Both the position numbers and the translations under genes were made by a program. This document shows positions 51,335 to 60,666 of a stretch of DNA of 64,000 nt, in pieces (the stretch's first letter is position 1; every line of letters begins with the position of its first letter). The stretch comes from Streptomyces sp. NRRL F-5135. Its GTDB lineage: Bacteria > Actinomycetota > Actinomycetes > Streptomycetales > Streptomycetaceae. The notes under the pieces were generated by a model. It saw only the letters and a list, made by a program, of their open reading frames with translations. It had not been told where the DNA came from and searched no databases. The stretch spans positions 682,001-746,000 of the forward strand of contig NZ_JOHR01000001.1 of assembly GCF_000719775.1 (NCBI RefSeq), in the 5' to 3' direction.

Positions 51335-53226
51335 TTGAGCGAGGGAGGGACCGGCTGGATACGGGTGCCGGTGGGGGCCGACTCGACACGGTGGACGACC
51401 CGGGGACGCTGCAAGCGCGTGCTCTTCGTCGTACACAACGTCACTTCCGCGACCCGGCTGCTGGACGTCCTGCCGCTGTTCCGGGACGACTTCCGGATAC
51501 AGGCGCTGGCCACCTGCACGGGTTCGTCACCGTTCCAGGCGGGGGTGCGGGAACTGCTGGCGGAGACCGGCCTTCCGGTACTGCCGTGGGAGCAGGCACT
51601 CGGGCTCCCGGTGGACCTGGCGATCTCCGCGAGCCTCGGCGGCGAACTCCACCGGATACAGGGGAGGTTGACCGTTCTCTCGCACGGTGTTGGCTACAAT
51701 AAGAGGCTGGCGACACCGGACACCGGACACCGGACACCGGGCGCCTCTCGCCCGAGACCGAGACCGAGGCCGGCCCTGATCCCGGTGCGCGTCCCGGTCC
51801 CGATGCGCGTCCCGATGCCGCGCCGCCCGTCTTCGGGCTCTCCCCCGAGTGGCTGCTCGTGGACGGCTCCCCCGTCGCCGACGCGATGGTCCTCTCCCAT
51901 CCCGAACAGCTCGACCGGCTGCGTGCCGCGTGTCCCGACGCGGCGCACACCGCCGTACTCGCGGGCGATCCGTGCTTCGACCGGATGGAGGCCGCCCGCC
52001 GCCACCGCGAACGCTTCCGCCGGGCCCTGGACCTGCGCCCCGGCCAGCGTCTCGTCCTCCTGAACTCGACCTGGAACCCCTCGTCCCTGTTCGGGGACGG
52101 CGGCGGCGCGGACGTGCTGCCGTCCCTGCTGCCGCGACTGACGTCCGAACTGCCCGCGGACGAGTACCGCTCGGCGGCCGTCCTGCACCCCAACATCTGG
52201 TACGGCCACGGCCCCGGCCAGATCCGTGCCTGGCTGGACCGGGCGCGGCGCGGTGGTCTCACGCTGGTCGATCCGGTGACGAGCTGGCGCCAGGCGCTGA
52301 TCGCGGCGGATGTGGTCATCGGGGACGCCGGATCGGTCAGTTACTACGCGGCGGCGCTCGGCATCCCCGTCCTGATGGGCGCGCCCTCGGCCGGCCTGCT
52401 CGACGCCGGCTCCCCCGTGGCCTCGTTCGTGCGGCAGGCGCCGCGTCTCGTGCCCCATGTGCCGCTCAGGACCCAACTGGAGAGCGTGCTGGACGGATCG
52501 GGGCCGCCACGGGGTCCCGCCGAACTCGTCTCCTCGGTCCCGGGCCGAGCGGCGGCGCTGCTGCGACGGCACTTCTACGAACTGATCGGCATCCCCGAGC
52601 CGCCGGAGCCCGCGCTGCTGGATCCGCTGCCGCTCCCCGCGTACGAGCGCGTGGAACGGACCGCTCCGACGCGGGTGACGACGCGGCTGCCGGGAGCCGG
52701 CGAGATCGAGGTGAGCCGGTACGCTGACCCGGTGTCGCCACCGCCGGGCGAGGGCGAGGCGCACCTGGCCGTGCACGAGGACACCCTGGACCCGGGCGTG
52801 CTCGCCCTGGCGGATGTGATCTACCGCTACGGAGCGGCTGACGACGTACGGTTCGGCGGCCCGGGCCGGTGGACGGCCGAGGTGCTGGACCGGATGCCGG
52901 AGTGCGGCCTGGCGGCCTTCGTCACCGATGACGGCCGCTGCGTCGCCCGGGCCCGGGGCGGCCCGTTGGTCCTTCTCGACGGCGCTCCCGGGGCCGAGGT
53001 TCCCCGGTCCGCGGATCCCGCCCTGTTCGCCTCGGCCCTCTACGCCTGGCTGGCGGCGGGCAAGAGCCTTCGGGACCTGGCCTCGAACGGGATGACCGTA
53101 TGGACCGGGACCGGCACAGGAACGGAGACCGAAACGACGGCCGACGGCACGAGGGCCGACGGCGCGTGCGCGCATCGGGTCTCTGTCACCCCCATCACCC
53201 CGGCGACACCGACCGACGTTCCGTGA
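51335..53226 (+). pseudogene. Frameshifted glycosyl/glycerophosphotransferase-like gene (7-bp repeat at the shift)
   Basis: Two halves of one protein lie in different frames. The N-terminal half (from TTG 51335, GGAGAG upstream) shows RVLFVVHNVTSATRLLDVLPLF, an ALATCTGSSPFQ strand and TVLSHGVGYNKRLATPD; it continues as nonsense after about 51740. The C-terminal half is in the next frame, open from 51703 to 53226: FGLSPEWLLVDG, DAMVLSHPEQLDRL, LLNSTWNP, ADVVIGDAGSVSYYAAALG. The latter recall CDP-glycerol glycerophosphotransferase-like folds; Streptomyces orthologues I remember are single ORFs, often mislabelled translation initiation factor. The switch point coincides with four copies of GACACCG (51712-51739). 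Adding one unit or losing two would restore a single frame of roughly 630 residues. It may be a sequencing error, a true pseudogene or a switchable gene. Confidence 0.75.
51712..51739. repeat. 7-bp tandem repeat GACACCG x4 inside a coding region
   Basis: Four perfect head-to-tail copies at 51712, 51719, 51726 and 51733. The unit length is not a multiple of three, so any single-copy change shifts the reading frame of the surrounding gene. Confidence 0.95.
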
Positions 53227-53281
53227 GCCGCGCCCGAGTCCGGGCCCGCGTCGGGCGGCGGCCGGGCGGCCTCGTTCCGGG

Positions 53282-55492
53282 TCAGTCCAGCGAGTTCACG
53301 CACCGCGCGCGCAGCGACCTCAGATGAATGAGGTGGTATGCCGCCTTCTCCTCGTCCAGCATCTCCGTCGCCCGGTCGATCAGCGGCAGGGCGCCGCTCG
53401 CGTCCCCCGCGTCCAGAGCGACCTCGGCGAGATCGGTGAGGCTCCGGGCCGCGTTGTAGGCGTCACCGCAGCCGCAGAAGTACCGCAGCGCGTTCTCCAG
53501 CCGCTCGCGGGCCTCGGTGAACCGGCCCAGGCCGCGCAGCGCCCGGCCGCGGTGCCGCTCCAGCAGGGCATGAGCGCGCGGCAGGTCCCGCTCCCCCTCG
53601 TCGCCCGGCCCGATTCCGGCGAGAATCCCGGACGCCTCGTCGAAGCAGCCGTACGCCTCCCGGAAGCGCCACTGCCGCAGCCGCAGGAGCCCCAGGGACT
53701 CGACGGCGGAGGCATGGCCGCGCGCGTGCCCGGCGTCCTTCTCGGCCTCGGCGGCGGCGGACAGCTCCGCCTCCGCCTCCTCGTACCGCCGCAGCTCCAT
53801 CAGGTCCAGGCCCAGCAGCGAGTGCATCCGGCCGGCCATGCGGCTGCCCGGGTGCCGCGCCTCGGCCACGCGCACGCCCGCCCGGAGGGCGGGCAGCAGC
53901 TCGTCGTGGTGCCCCGCCTTGAGCTGGAGCGGCCAGAGCGCCTGGCACAGCTGGTAGACGGAGTCGGCGTCGCCGAACTCCTCCGCCGCGTGGACCGCTT
54001 CGATCAGGTTGCCGCGCTCGGCCCGCAGCGCTGTCAGCGCCTCGCCCTCCGATCCGTACGGGGACGCGTCGCGCGCCGATGCCTCGAAGCGGGGCCCGAG
54101 CCCCCAGGAGCCCGGCAGGGCGGCGAGCCGGGCCCGAACGGCGAAGTCCAGATACCACCGCACCGATCCCGCCACGGCCGCCGAGCAGCCCGCGATGCCG
54201 TCCTCGTGGAAGGCCGCCTCCACGGCATGACCACGTATCGAGGGCCGGTAGCGGTAACGGGCCTGCTCCCCGTCCTTGCCGTCCGGGCCGGTCGTCACCG
54301 GGTCCGTGGCCGGGTCCGCCTCCACCGGCTCCAGCAGCTGCCGGTCGGCCAGCTCACCGAGGTGCCGGGCCGCCTCGCCCTCCGACATGCCCACGGTGTG
54401 CGCGACGACCGGGGCGGCGAAGGCCGGCCACTCGCGCTGCGCCATCAGCCGGTACACCCTGGCGGCGGTCGGCTCCAGCGTGCGGTACGCGCGCTCGGCC
54501 GCGGCGCGAACGGGGCCGCTCCCGGTCGGGGGACCACTCTCTGGCACGGTCGGTACCTCCTCCAGCCGGTGCGGGTCGGACAGGTCGGGCACGGCCGCCC
54601 GCAGCGCGAACGGCGAGCCTCCGCACCGCTCCAGGACCCGGGGCAGTACGGCCCTGGCCCCGGCCAGGGTCTCCTTGCCCACAAGCGTGGTCAGCAACCG
54701 CCGGGCATCGCTTTCGGACAGCGGGCCGACGGGGACCGGCACGGCGTCCAGTCCCGGCAGGAGGTGGCGGGCGACCACCACGGTGAACACCTCGGGAGCC
54801 GAGGTCAGCAGCGGTCTGACCTGCGCGGCCGAGTAGGCGTGGTCGAGGACGACGAGAGCCCGTCGGCCGGCCAGGCAACGGCGGAACGCCTCCCGCCGGT
54901 CCGCCGCGCCCGGCGGAATCTCCTCCTGGTCCATGCCCAGCTGCCGGAGCAGGCTCCGCAGCACCTCGGCCGAGCCGACGGCGGTGCCGGACGAGGCACC
55001 GCGCAGGTCCGCGTACAGCTGCCCGCCCGGATAACGGGCGGCTTCCCGGCAGCCCCAGTGGACGGCCAGCTCGCTCGTCCCGATGCCCTCGGGGCCATGG
55101 ACCAGCGCGACCCGTGGCCGGCCGTCGGCCTTGCGGCCGGCCTCCCGCCGAAGAACCCTCATCGGGCCCTCACGGTCGGTGAAGAAACGTATGGAGGGCG
55201 GCAGGGTCGGTACCGCCCGGGCGGTACCGACGGACGCGGGGCCGGGAGCGGCCCGGGCGAAGTCCTCCCAGGCCCGGGCGAGCGCCGGGTCGGTCCTGAG
55301 CGCCTGATGGATCTGCTCCGCCACGGCCGCCACCTCGGCCCCGCTCGTGGGCGCGGTCACCTCCCGTCCCAGCGCGCGCCGGCACAGGCCGCCGAGGGAT
55401 TCCCAGGCCCATTTCCCGGCCTCGTTGCCCATCCCCGCGCCGACGGCACCCACCACAGCGGTGATCGCCGCCACCGACAACGGATCCAGCAT
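53282..55492 (-). CDS. NB-ARC/TPR (STAND-like) protein with degenerate P-loop
   Basis: A 736-residue protein. The first 30 residues are hydrophobic and Gly-rich (AAITAVVGAVGAGMG), possibly a membrane anchor. An NB-ARC-like NTPase follows (about 95-330), with RFFTDREGPMRVLRRE, P-loop VHGPEGIGTSELA (133-140), Walker B ALVVLDHAYS (212-217) and PLSESDARRLL. A winged-helix region comes next (about 345-430) and TPR-like helical pairs from about 480 to 736. The P-loop lysine is replaced by Thr139, and the second Walker B acid is His, so ATP hydrolysis may be lost. Such proteins are AfsR/SARP-like signalling ATPases without the SARP domain. The ATG start is divergent from the HTH gene at 55712. Confidence 0.85.
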   Translation of the reverse strand: MLDPLSVAAITAVVGAVGAGMGNEAGKWAWESLGGLCRRALGREVTAPTSGAEVAAVAEQIHQALRTDPALARAWEDFARAAPGPASVGTARAVPTLPPSIRFFTDREGPMRVLRREAGRKADGRPRVALVHGPEGIGTSELAVHWGCREAARYPGGQLYADLRGASSGTAVGSAEVLRSLLRQLGMDQEEIPPGAADRREAFRRCLAGRRALVVLDHAYSAAQVRPLLTSAPEVFTVVVARHLLPGLDAVPVPVGPLSESDARRLLTTLVGKETLAGARAVLPRVLERCGGSPFALRAAVPDLSDPHRLEEVPTVPESGPPTGSGPVRAAAERAYRTLEPTAARVYRLMAQREWPAFAAPVVAHTVGMSEGEAARHLGELADRQLLEPVEADPATDPVTTGPDGKDGEQARYRYRPSIRGHAVEAAFHEDGIAGCSAAVAGSVRWYLDFAVRARLAALPGSWGLGPRFEASARDASPYGSEGEALTALRAERGNLIEAVHAAEEFGDADSVYQLCQALWPLQLKAGHHDELLPALRAGVRVAEARHPGSRMAGRMHSLLGLDLMELRRYEEAEAELSAAAEAEKDAGHARGHASAVESLGLLRLRQWRFREAYGCFDEASGILAGIGPGDEGERDLPRAHALLERHRGRALRGLGRFTEARERLENALRYFCGCGDAYNAARSLTDLAEVALDAGDASGALPLIDRATEMLDEEKAAYHLIHLRSLRARCVNSLD

Positions 55493-55711
55493 GCCCAGCT
55501 CCCCCCGGCTGTCCCCCGGTTCAATCTTTCAGGATCAACCGTAGTCGGCATCATGGCAGGTTGGGAAAGGTTGGCGCGTACTCGCAACGCCTTTTGTCCC
55601 GGGCCGGGTTCGGGTATGGGGCGCGGGTTACGGGCTGGTGCCGGAGGGGGACATCCGGAAGGTACCGAGCGGTATCAGGCAGGTCCCGGCGACCGACCCG
55701 ATACTGACTGC

Positions 55712-56680
55712 ATGACCCGACACGGAGAGCTGGGCATCGCCCTGCACCGCTGGCGTGAGCGGATGACACCGGCCGAGGCCGGGCTTCCCCGGGCCGAGCC
55801 GCACCCGCGGCCCGGCGCCGTTCCCGGGTCCGGGTCCAAAGCCGGTTCCGGGTCCGGGTCCGAGACCGGTTCCGGGTCCGGGTCCGAGACCGGTTCCGGG
55901 ACCGGGCTGCGGCTCGCGGAGCTGGCCCGGCTGACCGGCCTGTCCGAGGACTACCTGGCCAGGCTGGAGGAAGGCCGGGCGACCTCCCCGTCCGTCCAGG
56001 TCCTCACCGCGCTGGCGCGCGCCCTGTGCCTGTCCGACGACGAGCGCGGACACCTTTTCCTGCTCGCCGGGCAGTCACCGCCCGGCACCGGGCGCGTGCC
56101 GGACCGCGTCCCCGCCAGCGTGCGGCGGCTGCTCGGCAGGCTGCCGGGCACCCCGCTCGGAGTGCACGACGCGGCCTGGAACCTGATCACCTGGAACCCG
56201 CTCTGGGCGGCGCTCCTCGGCGACCCGGCCGCGGCCCCCGGGCGGGACCGGAACGCCGCCTGGCGCCACTTCACCGGCGTGCCCGGCCGGATCACGTACA
56301 CCCCGGAGCAGGAGGCCCGCTTCGAGGCGGCGCTGGTCGCCGACCTCCGGGCGGCGACGGTCCATTACCCCACCGACGTCCGGCTCCGCTTCCTGATCGG
56401 GGAACTGCGCCGGGTCAGCGGCCGGTTCGCGGTGCTGTGGAACTCCCGTATCACCGGCCTCCACGACACCACCGTCAGGACCGTCCGGCACCCGGAGGCC
56501 GGCTCCCTGACCCTGGAGTGCGACACGCTGACCGTACCGGGGTGCGACCTCAGGATCACCGCGTACTCCGCCGCGCCCGGTACCGCGGCCGCCGACCGGC
56601 TCAAGCTGCTCGACGCGCTCGGCCACGACGCGGGCCTGACGGCGGCTCCGGGAGCGGCTCCGAAGACCGCGCCTCTCTGA
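55712..56680 (+). CDS. MmyB-like HTH (XRE) regulator with a Gly-Ser repeat insertion
   Basis: A 322-residue regulator: XRE HTH at the N-terminus (ALHRWRERMTPAEAGLP, then LAELARLTGLSEDYLARLEEGR) and the MmyB-like ligand-binding domain (DAAWNLITWNPLWAALLGD, RNAAWRHF, DVRLRFLIGELRRVSGRFAVLW). Between the first helix and the recognition part lies an unusual stretch (about 28-65) of GSGSGSET-type repeats, encoded by 24-base units. In ordinary family members this loop is short (about 15 residues of RRRTPGLRREE type). The start at 55712 is the ATG right before the first helix. It is divergent from the NB-ARC/TPR gene. Confidence 0.87.
   Translation: MTRHGELGIALHRWRERMTPAEAGLPRAEPHPRPGAVPGSGSKAGSGSGSETGSGSGSETGSGTGLRLAELARLTGLSEDYLARLEEGRATSPSVQVLTALARALCLSDDERGHLFLLAGQSPPGTGRVPDRVPASVRRLLGRLPGTPLGVHDAAWNLITWNPLWAALLGDPAAAPGRDRNAAWRHFTGVPGRITYTPEQEARFEAALVADLRAATVHYPTDVRLRFLIGELRRVSGRFAVLWNSRITGLHDTTVRTVRHPEAGSLTLECDTLTVPGCDLRITAYSAAPGTAAADRLKLLDALGHDAGLTAAPGAAPKTAPL
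55842..55900. repeat. 24-bp in-frame tandem repeat inside the HTH gene
   Basis: Two exact 24-base units at 55842-55865 and 55866-55889, plus an 11-base partial copy to 55900 and a diverged copy just upstream. Each unit encodes GSGSGSET-like residues; being a multiple of three, copy changes lengthen or shorten the loop without breaking the frame. Confidence 0.9.
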
Positions 56681-56918
56681 CGGGACGCGCCCGCCCCACG
56701 TACCCGCTCACGACACCGCCCCCTGGCCCACCACGTGGTCGATGACGCGCCCAGCACCTTCCATCACCCGTTCGGGTGCGGAGTCACCGCGGTCACGCAC
56801 CGTACGCGGAGGGCTCGACCGCCGCCCGCTCAACCCGGCGCGCCGGGGCGGGTGGCGTATACGTCCGGACGGCTCAGGCGGCGGTGCGCGCGGCGCGGAC
56901 CGTTCCTACGGTGGCTGA

Positions 56919-58493
56919 ATGTGCTTCAGATCCGTGCCGCGTCCGTGCCCCGCGCGCCTCGTCCGCACCGCGCGCTCCGTCCGCACCGCACACCTCGTCC
57001 GTAGCGGGCGCCTCGTCCGTAGCAGGCCCTCCGCCCGCACCACGCGCTCCGCGCCCTCCGCGCTCCTCGCGACGGCGGTGTTCCTCGCCACCGGCCTGCT
57101 CGTCCTCCTGCCCGCGTCCGCGCCGGCCGCCGCGGATCCCCGTACCGATCCGGCCACGCGCGGCGCGAGCTTCTTCGTCTTCCCCGGCTCGGCGGGCCCG
57201 CACGGCACCGCCGTCTCCCGCACCTCGGGGGTCCCGCTCCCACTCGGGGCGCGGCCCTCCCCCGGCGCCCCGACGTCCGCCGGCCCGGGGGCCCCGGCCG
57301 CCTCTCCTTCGGTGGCCCGGGGGACCCTCGTCGACCGCAGGCTGCTCCACCGTCCCGGCACCCATGTGCGGCCCGCGCGGGGCGCGCCCCGGCCGCCGCG
57401 GCTGTCCGCCCTGTCCTGGCTGGTCGCCGACGCCCGTACGGGTGACGTGCTGGCCGCGCACAACGCCCATCTCGAACTGCCTCCCGCCAGCACGCTCAAG
57501 ACCCTGTTCGCCCTCACCGCCCTGCCCCGGCTGCCGGAACACGGCCGGCACACCGTGACCGACGCCGAGCTGGACGACATCGGCCCCAACAGCAGCACGG
57601 TCGGTATCGCCCCCGGGCTGGAGTACGAGGTGGCGGACCTGTGGCGCGGCGTGTTCCTCAGCTCCGGCAACGACGCGGTGCGGGCACTCGCCGCGATGAA
57701 CGGTGGCGTCGACGCCACCGTCGCCCAGATGCGGGAGAAGGCGAAGCTCCTGGGGGCGCTGGACACGCACGTCGTCTCGCCGGACGGCTACGACGCGCCC
57801 GGGCAGGTGTCCTCGGCGTTCGACCTGGCGGTGTTCGGGCGTACGGGTCTGGCCTCTCCCGCGTTCGTCCGGTACAGCTCCACCCGCGACGCGCTGTTCC
57901 CCGGCGACGGTTACATGTACGGCATCCACAACACGAACCGGCTGCTGAGCGGCGAGGACGGCATCGAACCGTATCCCGGCCTGATCGGCGTCAAGAACGG
58001 GTACACCTCCAGCGCCGGCTACACCCTGATCGCGGCCGCCCGGCACGGTGAGCGCACGCTGGTGGTCTCGGTGATGAACCCGCAGTCGGGCTGGTCGGGC
58101 GCGGTGTACGAGGAGGCGAGGGAGCTGCTGGACTGGGGCTTCAAGGCCGACGGCAAGGTGGCGCCGGTCGGCTCGCTCCAGCCCCCGCCGCCCCCGCTCC
58201 CGCCGCGGCCGGCGAAGGCGGGCCCGGAGCCGGGGCCGGTCGCGCAGGCGGTGCGTACCGCTCCCCCGGCGTCCTCGACGCCCGGCTCGCCCCCCGGTAC
58301 CGCGTCCGCCTCCCCGCCGACGCACGCCCTCGCCTCCGGGGACGAGGGCGACGAGGGCGGCGACGGCGCGCTGTCCGGCGTCCCGGTGCCCGCCGCCCTC
58401 ACCGGCGCGGCCTGTGCCGCGGCGGCCTCCCTCTTCCTCGTACGGCGACGGTGGCGGGGCCGTCGGGCGCCCGCCAGTGGCCCGGGCGGCTGA
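56919..58493 (+). CDS. D-alanyl-D-alanine carboxypeptidase (S11 family), membrane-anchored
   Basis: A 524-residue penicillin-binding-type carboxypeptidase that trims the last D-Ala of peptidoglycan stems outside the cell. Residues 1-45 are Arg/Ser/Thr-rich, then a hydrophobic export segment (about 47-72). The catalytic domain (about 160-420) has the Ser-x-x-Lys motif STLK (Ser191, Lys194), the SGN motif (Ser249-Asn251) and KNG (359-361) in the place of the usual KTG. A Pro-rich linker and a C-terminal transmembrane segment (about 485-502) with a basic end (RRRWRGRR) follow. The long basic N-terminus is made of repeated VRTA/VRS-like units, so the true start is uncertain. The 3' end overlaps the convergent pentapeptide gene by 95 bases. 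Confidence 0.88.
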   Translation: MCFRSVPRPCPARLVRTARSVRTAHLVRSGRLVRSRPSARTTRSAPSALLATAVFLATGLLVLLPASAPAAADPRTDPATRGASFFVFPGSAGPHGTAVSRTSGVPLPLGARPSPGAPTSAGPGAPAASPSVARGTLVDRRLLHRPGTHVRPARGAPRPPRLSALSWLVADARTGDVLAAHNAHLELPPASTLKTLFALTALPRLPEHGRHTVTDAELDDIGPNSSTVGIAPGLEYEVADLWRGVFLSSGNDAVRALAAMNGGVDATVAQMREKAKLLGALDTHVVSPDGYDAPGQVSSAFDLAVFGRTGLASPAFVRYSSTRDALFPGDGYMYGIHNTNRLLSGEDGIEPYPGLIGVKNGYTSSAGYTLIAAARHGERTLVVSVMNPQSGWSGAVYEEARELLDWGFKADGKVAPVGSLQPPPPPLPPRPAKAGPEPGPVAQAVRTAPPASSTPGSPPGTASASPPTHALASGDEGDEGGDGALSGVPVPAALTGAACAAAASLFLVRRRWRGRRAPASGPGG

Positions 58494-59286
58494 GCGGGTC
58501 CGGCAGCCGGGTGGCGGCATCGCCCCTGGCCGCGTTGGTCTGGGACTGGGTGAGGAAGATGCTGCCCGTCAGGTCGGCGCCCCGCAGATCGGCGTCCCTG
58601 AGGTCCGCCCCGATCAGGTCGGCCAGCCGCAGGTCGGCGCCCCGCAGGTCGGCGGCGATCAGATACGCCCCGCGCAGATCGGCGCCCCTGAGGTCCGCGC
58701 CCCTCAGCCGGGCCCCGAACAGGTCGGCCCCCCTGTGGTTCTTCTTCCTGCCCCGGACCTGCGCCCGCACCAGCTCGCTCGTGCGAAGCAACAGCGGATT
58801 GACGGCGGCCCGCCGGGCGGCCGGGTCCAGGGCCAGCAGAGCTTCGGCGTCGGTGGTGCGCGTCAGGCGCTCGGTCTCCTCCAGCTCGCGGCGCAGCTCG
58901 CCGTACAGGGGACGCGCGGGCTCCAGCGTGAGGGCCTCGGTGAGGTACCACAGCACCTCGTGCAGCTGCCGCATCACCGGCAGCACGGCGAACATCCGCC
59001 GGGCGGCGGCCGGATCACGCCGCCAGTCCGCTCCTTCGAAGGTGACGCGCGAGACCTTCTGGCCCGCGCCGAAGCAGTCGTACACGGTGCATCCCCGGTA
59101 GCCGCGCTCCCGCAGCTCCGGGTGGACACCGCACCGGAAGTCCGCGGCCAGGTGGCCGCAGGCGTCGCCGGCGGCCTTGTCGACCGGGAAGTCGGCCGAG
59201 GCCGAGAAGGCCAGCGCGACGCAGCACAGCCCGGCGCAGCGTCCACAGTCGGCCCGCAGATCGGAGCGGTCGGTTTCGTGGGACAA
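58399..59286 (-). CDS. Pentapeptide-repeat protein with Cys-rich N-terminal domain
   Basis: A 295-residue protein. The N-terminal 70 residues hold a cysteine cluster (CGRCAGLCCVALAFS, CGHLAADFRCGVHP, RGCTVYDCFGAGQKVS), as in YkgJ-like metal-binding proteins. The middle is helical. Residues about 185-245 are pentapeptide repeats of A-D/N-L-x-x type (GADLRGADLRGAYLIAADLR in part), which form a right-handed beta helix. The start is TTG at 59286, upstream of the Cys motif; AGGA lies about 13 bases before it. The last about 32 residues are Arg/Pro-rich and overlap the end of the convergent S11 gene by 95 bases, so the natural stop may have been lost. Function unknown; some pentapeptide proteins protect gyrase. 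Confidence 0.8.
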   Translation of the reverse strand: MSHETDRSDLRADCGRCAGLCCVALAFSASADFPVDKAAGDACGHLAADFRCGVHPELRERGYRGCTVYDCFGAGQKVSRVTFEGADWRRDPAAARRMFAVLPVMRQLHEVLWYLTEALTLEPARPLYGELRRELEETERLTRTTDAEALLALDPAARRAAVNPLLLRTSELVRAQVRGRKKNHRGADLFGARLRGADLRGADLRGAYLIAADLRGADLRLADLIGADLRDADLRGADLTGSIFLTQSQTNAARGDAATRLPDPLSRPGHWRAPDGPATVAVRGRGRPPRHRPRR

Positions 59287-59553
59287 GGGGATCCGGATTC
59301 CTGTCGCGAGGGGCTGGGCGGTACGGGGGCGGCCGGGGCCTGCCCTGCCACCCGGACGAGCCCGAGTCTAGAACGTGCCGTCCGAGCGGCGCCGTCCGCC
59401 CGGAGGACGGGATCCGTGTCGTCGGGCCGTGGCAGGATGCTTGCGGTAGACGTCATCACGGTCATGCGCGCACGGTCGCGGGCGCACGGTCATGACCGGA
59501 ACCGCGGGCCCGTGCGGCCGTGCGACCGCGGGAGGAAAGTCGGAGGAGGCCCA

Positions 59554-60501
59554 TTGGGTCACGAGAACCATCGCGTAGCCGTACTCGTGCTCGAAGGCGC
59601 GAAGCCGCTCGACGTCGGCATCCCGGCGCAGGTCTTCTCCAACCGGCCGAGCATGCCGTACGAGGTACGCGTGTGCGGCCCCGCGCCCGGACCGGTGACC
59701 GGCGGCGACGGCCTCTCGTATCACGTGGCCGAGGGCCTCGAAGGCTTGGAGCACGCGGACACCGTCTTCATCCCCGGCTATCGGGAGCCGGCGACGACGG
59801 AGCCGCCGGCCTCGGTCGTCGGCGCCCTCCTGGCCGCCCACGCGCGGGGGACCCGGCTCGCGGCCATCTCGACGGGGGCGTTCGCACTGGCGGCCACGGG
59901 CCTGCTCGACGGCAAACGGGCGACGACCCACTGGCACTACACGAAGGCTCTGGCCGAAAGGCATCCGCTCGTGCTGGTGGACGAGAACGTGCTGTTCGCG
60001 GACGAGGGCGACGTGCTGACGTCGGCGGGCGCGGCGTCCGGCATCGACCTGTGCCTGCACCTGCTGCGGCGCGACCACGGAGTGGGACTCTCCAACCATG
60101 TGGCGAGGCGGCTGGTGGCGGCGCCCTATCGCAGCGGAGGGCAGGCGCAGTACGTGCCCCGGAGCGTGCCGGAGCCGCTCGGCGACCTGTTCGCGAGCAC
60201 GCGTGAGTGGGCCCTGGCGCACCTCTCCGAACCACTGACCCTGGAGACCCTGGCCCGCAACGCGCGGGTGTCGGCCCGCACCTTCTCTCGGAGGTTCGTG
60301 GAGGACACCGGCTACACGCCGATGCAGTGGGTGCTCCGGGCGCGCGTGGACCTGGCGCGCGAACTGCTCGAACGCACCGATCTGGGGGTGGAGCGGATCG
60401 CCGCCCGGGTGGGGCTCGGCACCGGTGCGAATCTGCGTCTGCACTTCCACCGCATTCTCGGCATCTCCCCCACGGAGTACCGACACACCTTCTCGCCCTG
60501 A
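59554..60501 (+). CDS. GlxA-family AraC-type transcriptional regulator (DJ-1/PfpI + HTH_18)
   Basis: A 315-residue regulator: a DJ-1/PfpI-like domain (about 8-170; VAVLVLEGAKPLDVGIPAQVF, TVFIPGYRE, RLAAISTGAFALAATGLLDGKRATTHWHY in part) and an AraC-type HTH pair (about 215-315; LTLETLARNARVSARTFSRRF, YTPMQWVLRARVDLARELLE, GIAARVGLG region, SPTEYRHTF). The start is TTG at 59554, because GGAGGAGG lies 6 bases upstream and the DJ-1 domain begins right after. The nucleophile-elbow Cys common in DJ-1 is Thr here (ISTGAF), so the domain is probably a sensor only. It lies on the same strand as the gap gene, 265 bases upstream. Confidence 0.9.
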   Translation: MGHENHRVAVLVLEGAKPLDVGIPAQVFSNRPSMPYEVRVCGPAPGPVTGGDGLSYHVAEGLEGLEHADTVFIPGYREPATTEPPASVVGALLAAHARGTRLAAISTGAFALAATGLLDGKRATTHWHYTKALAERHPLVLVDENVLFADEGDVLTSAGAASGIDLCLHLLRRDHGVGLSNHVARRLVAAPYRSGGQAQYVPRSVPEPLGDLFASTREWALAHLSEPLTLETLARNARVSARTFSRRFVEDTGYTPMQWVLRARVDLARELLERTDLGVERIAARVGLGTGANLRLHFHRILGISPTEYRHTFSP

Positions 60502-60666
60502 GCCCGGCGGCCCTCCCCCCTGCCCATGGGGCGGCGCGGCAGCCTGGCGGGATCCTTGCGCGTCGTGGCGTTCAGGCCACTGCCCGTCCGGGATCCGGAT
60601 GGCGACGCTGGAGAGGCGGAACGAGTGGAGCCGCCCTCAGCACCCCCGGCTCCACGATCGTGCCGC

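Noticed and set aside
53324-56680. A single open frame of 1118 codons on the + strand, antisense to the NB-ARC/TPR gene and running into the HTH gene
   Set aside because: High-GC codon bias keeps the opposite frame open. Its first 796 codons give a Gly/Arg/Gln-rich translation with no domain; only the last part (from 55712) is a real gene.
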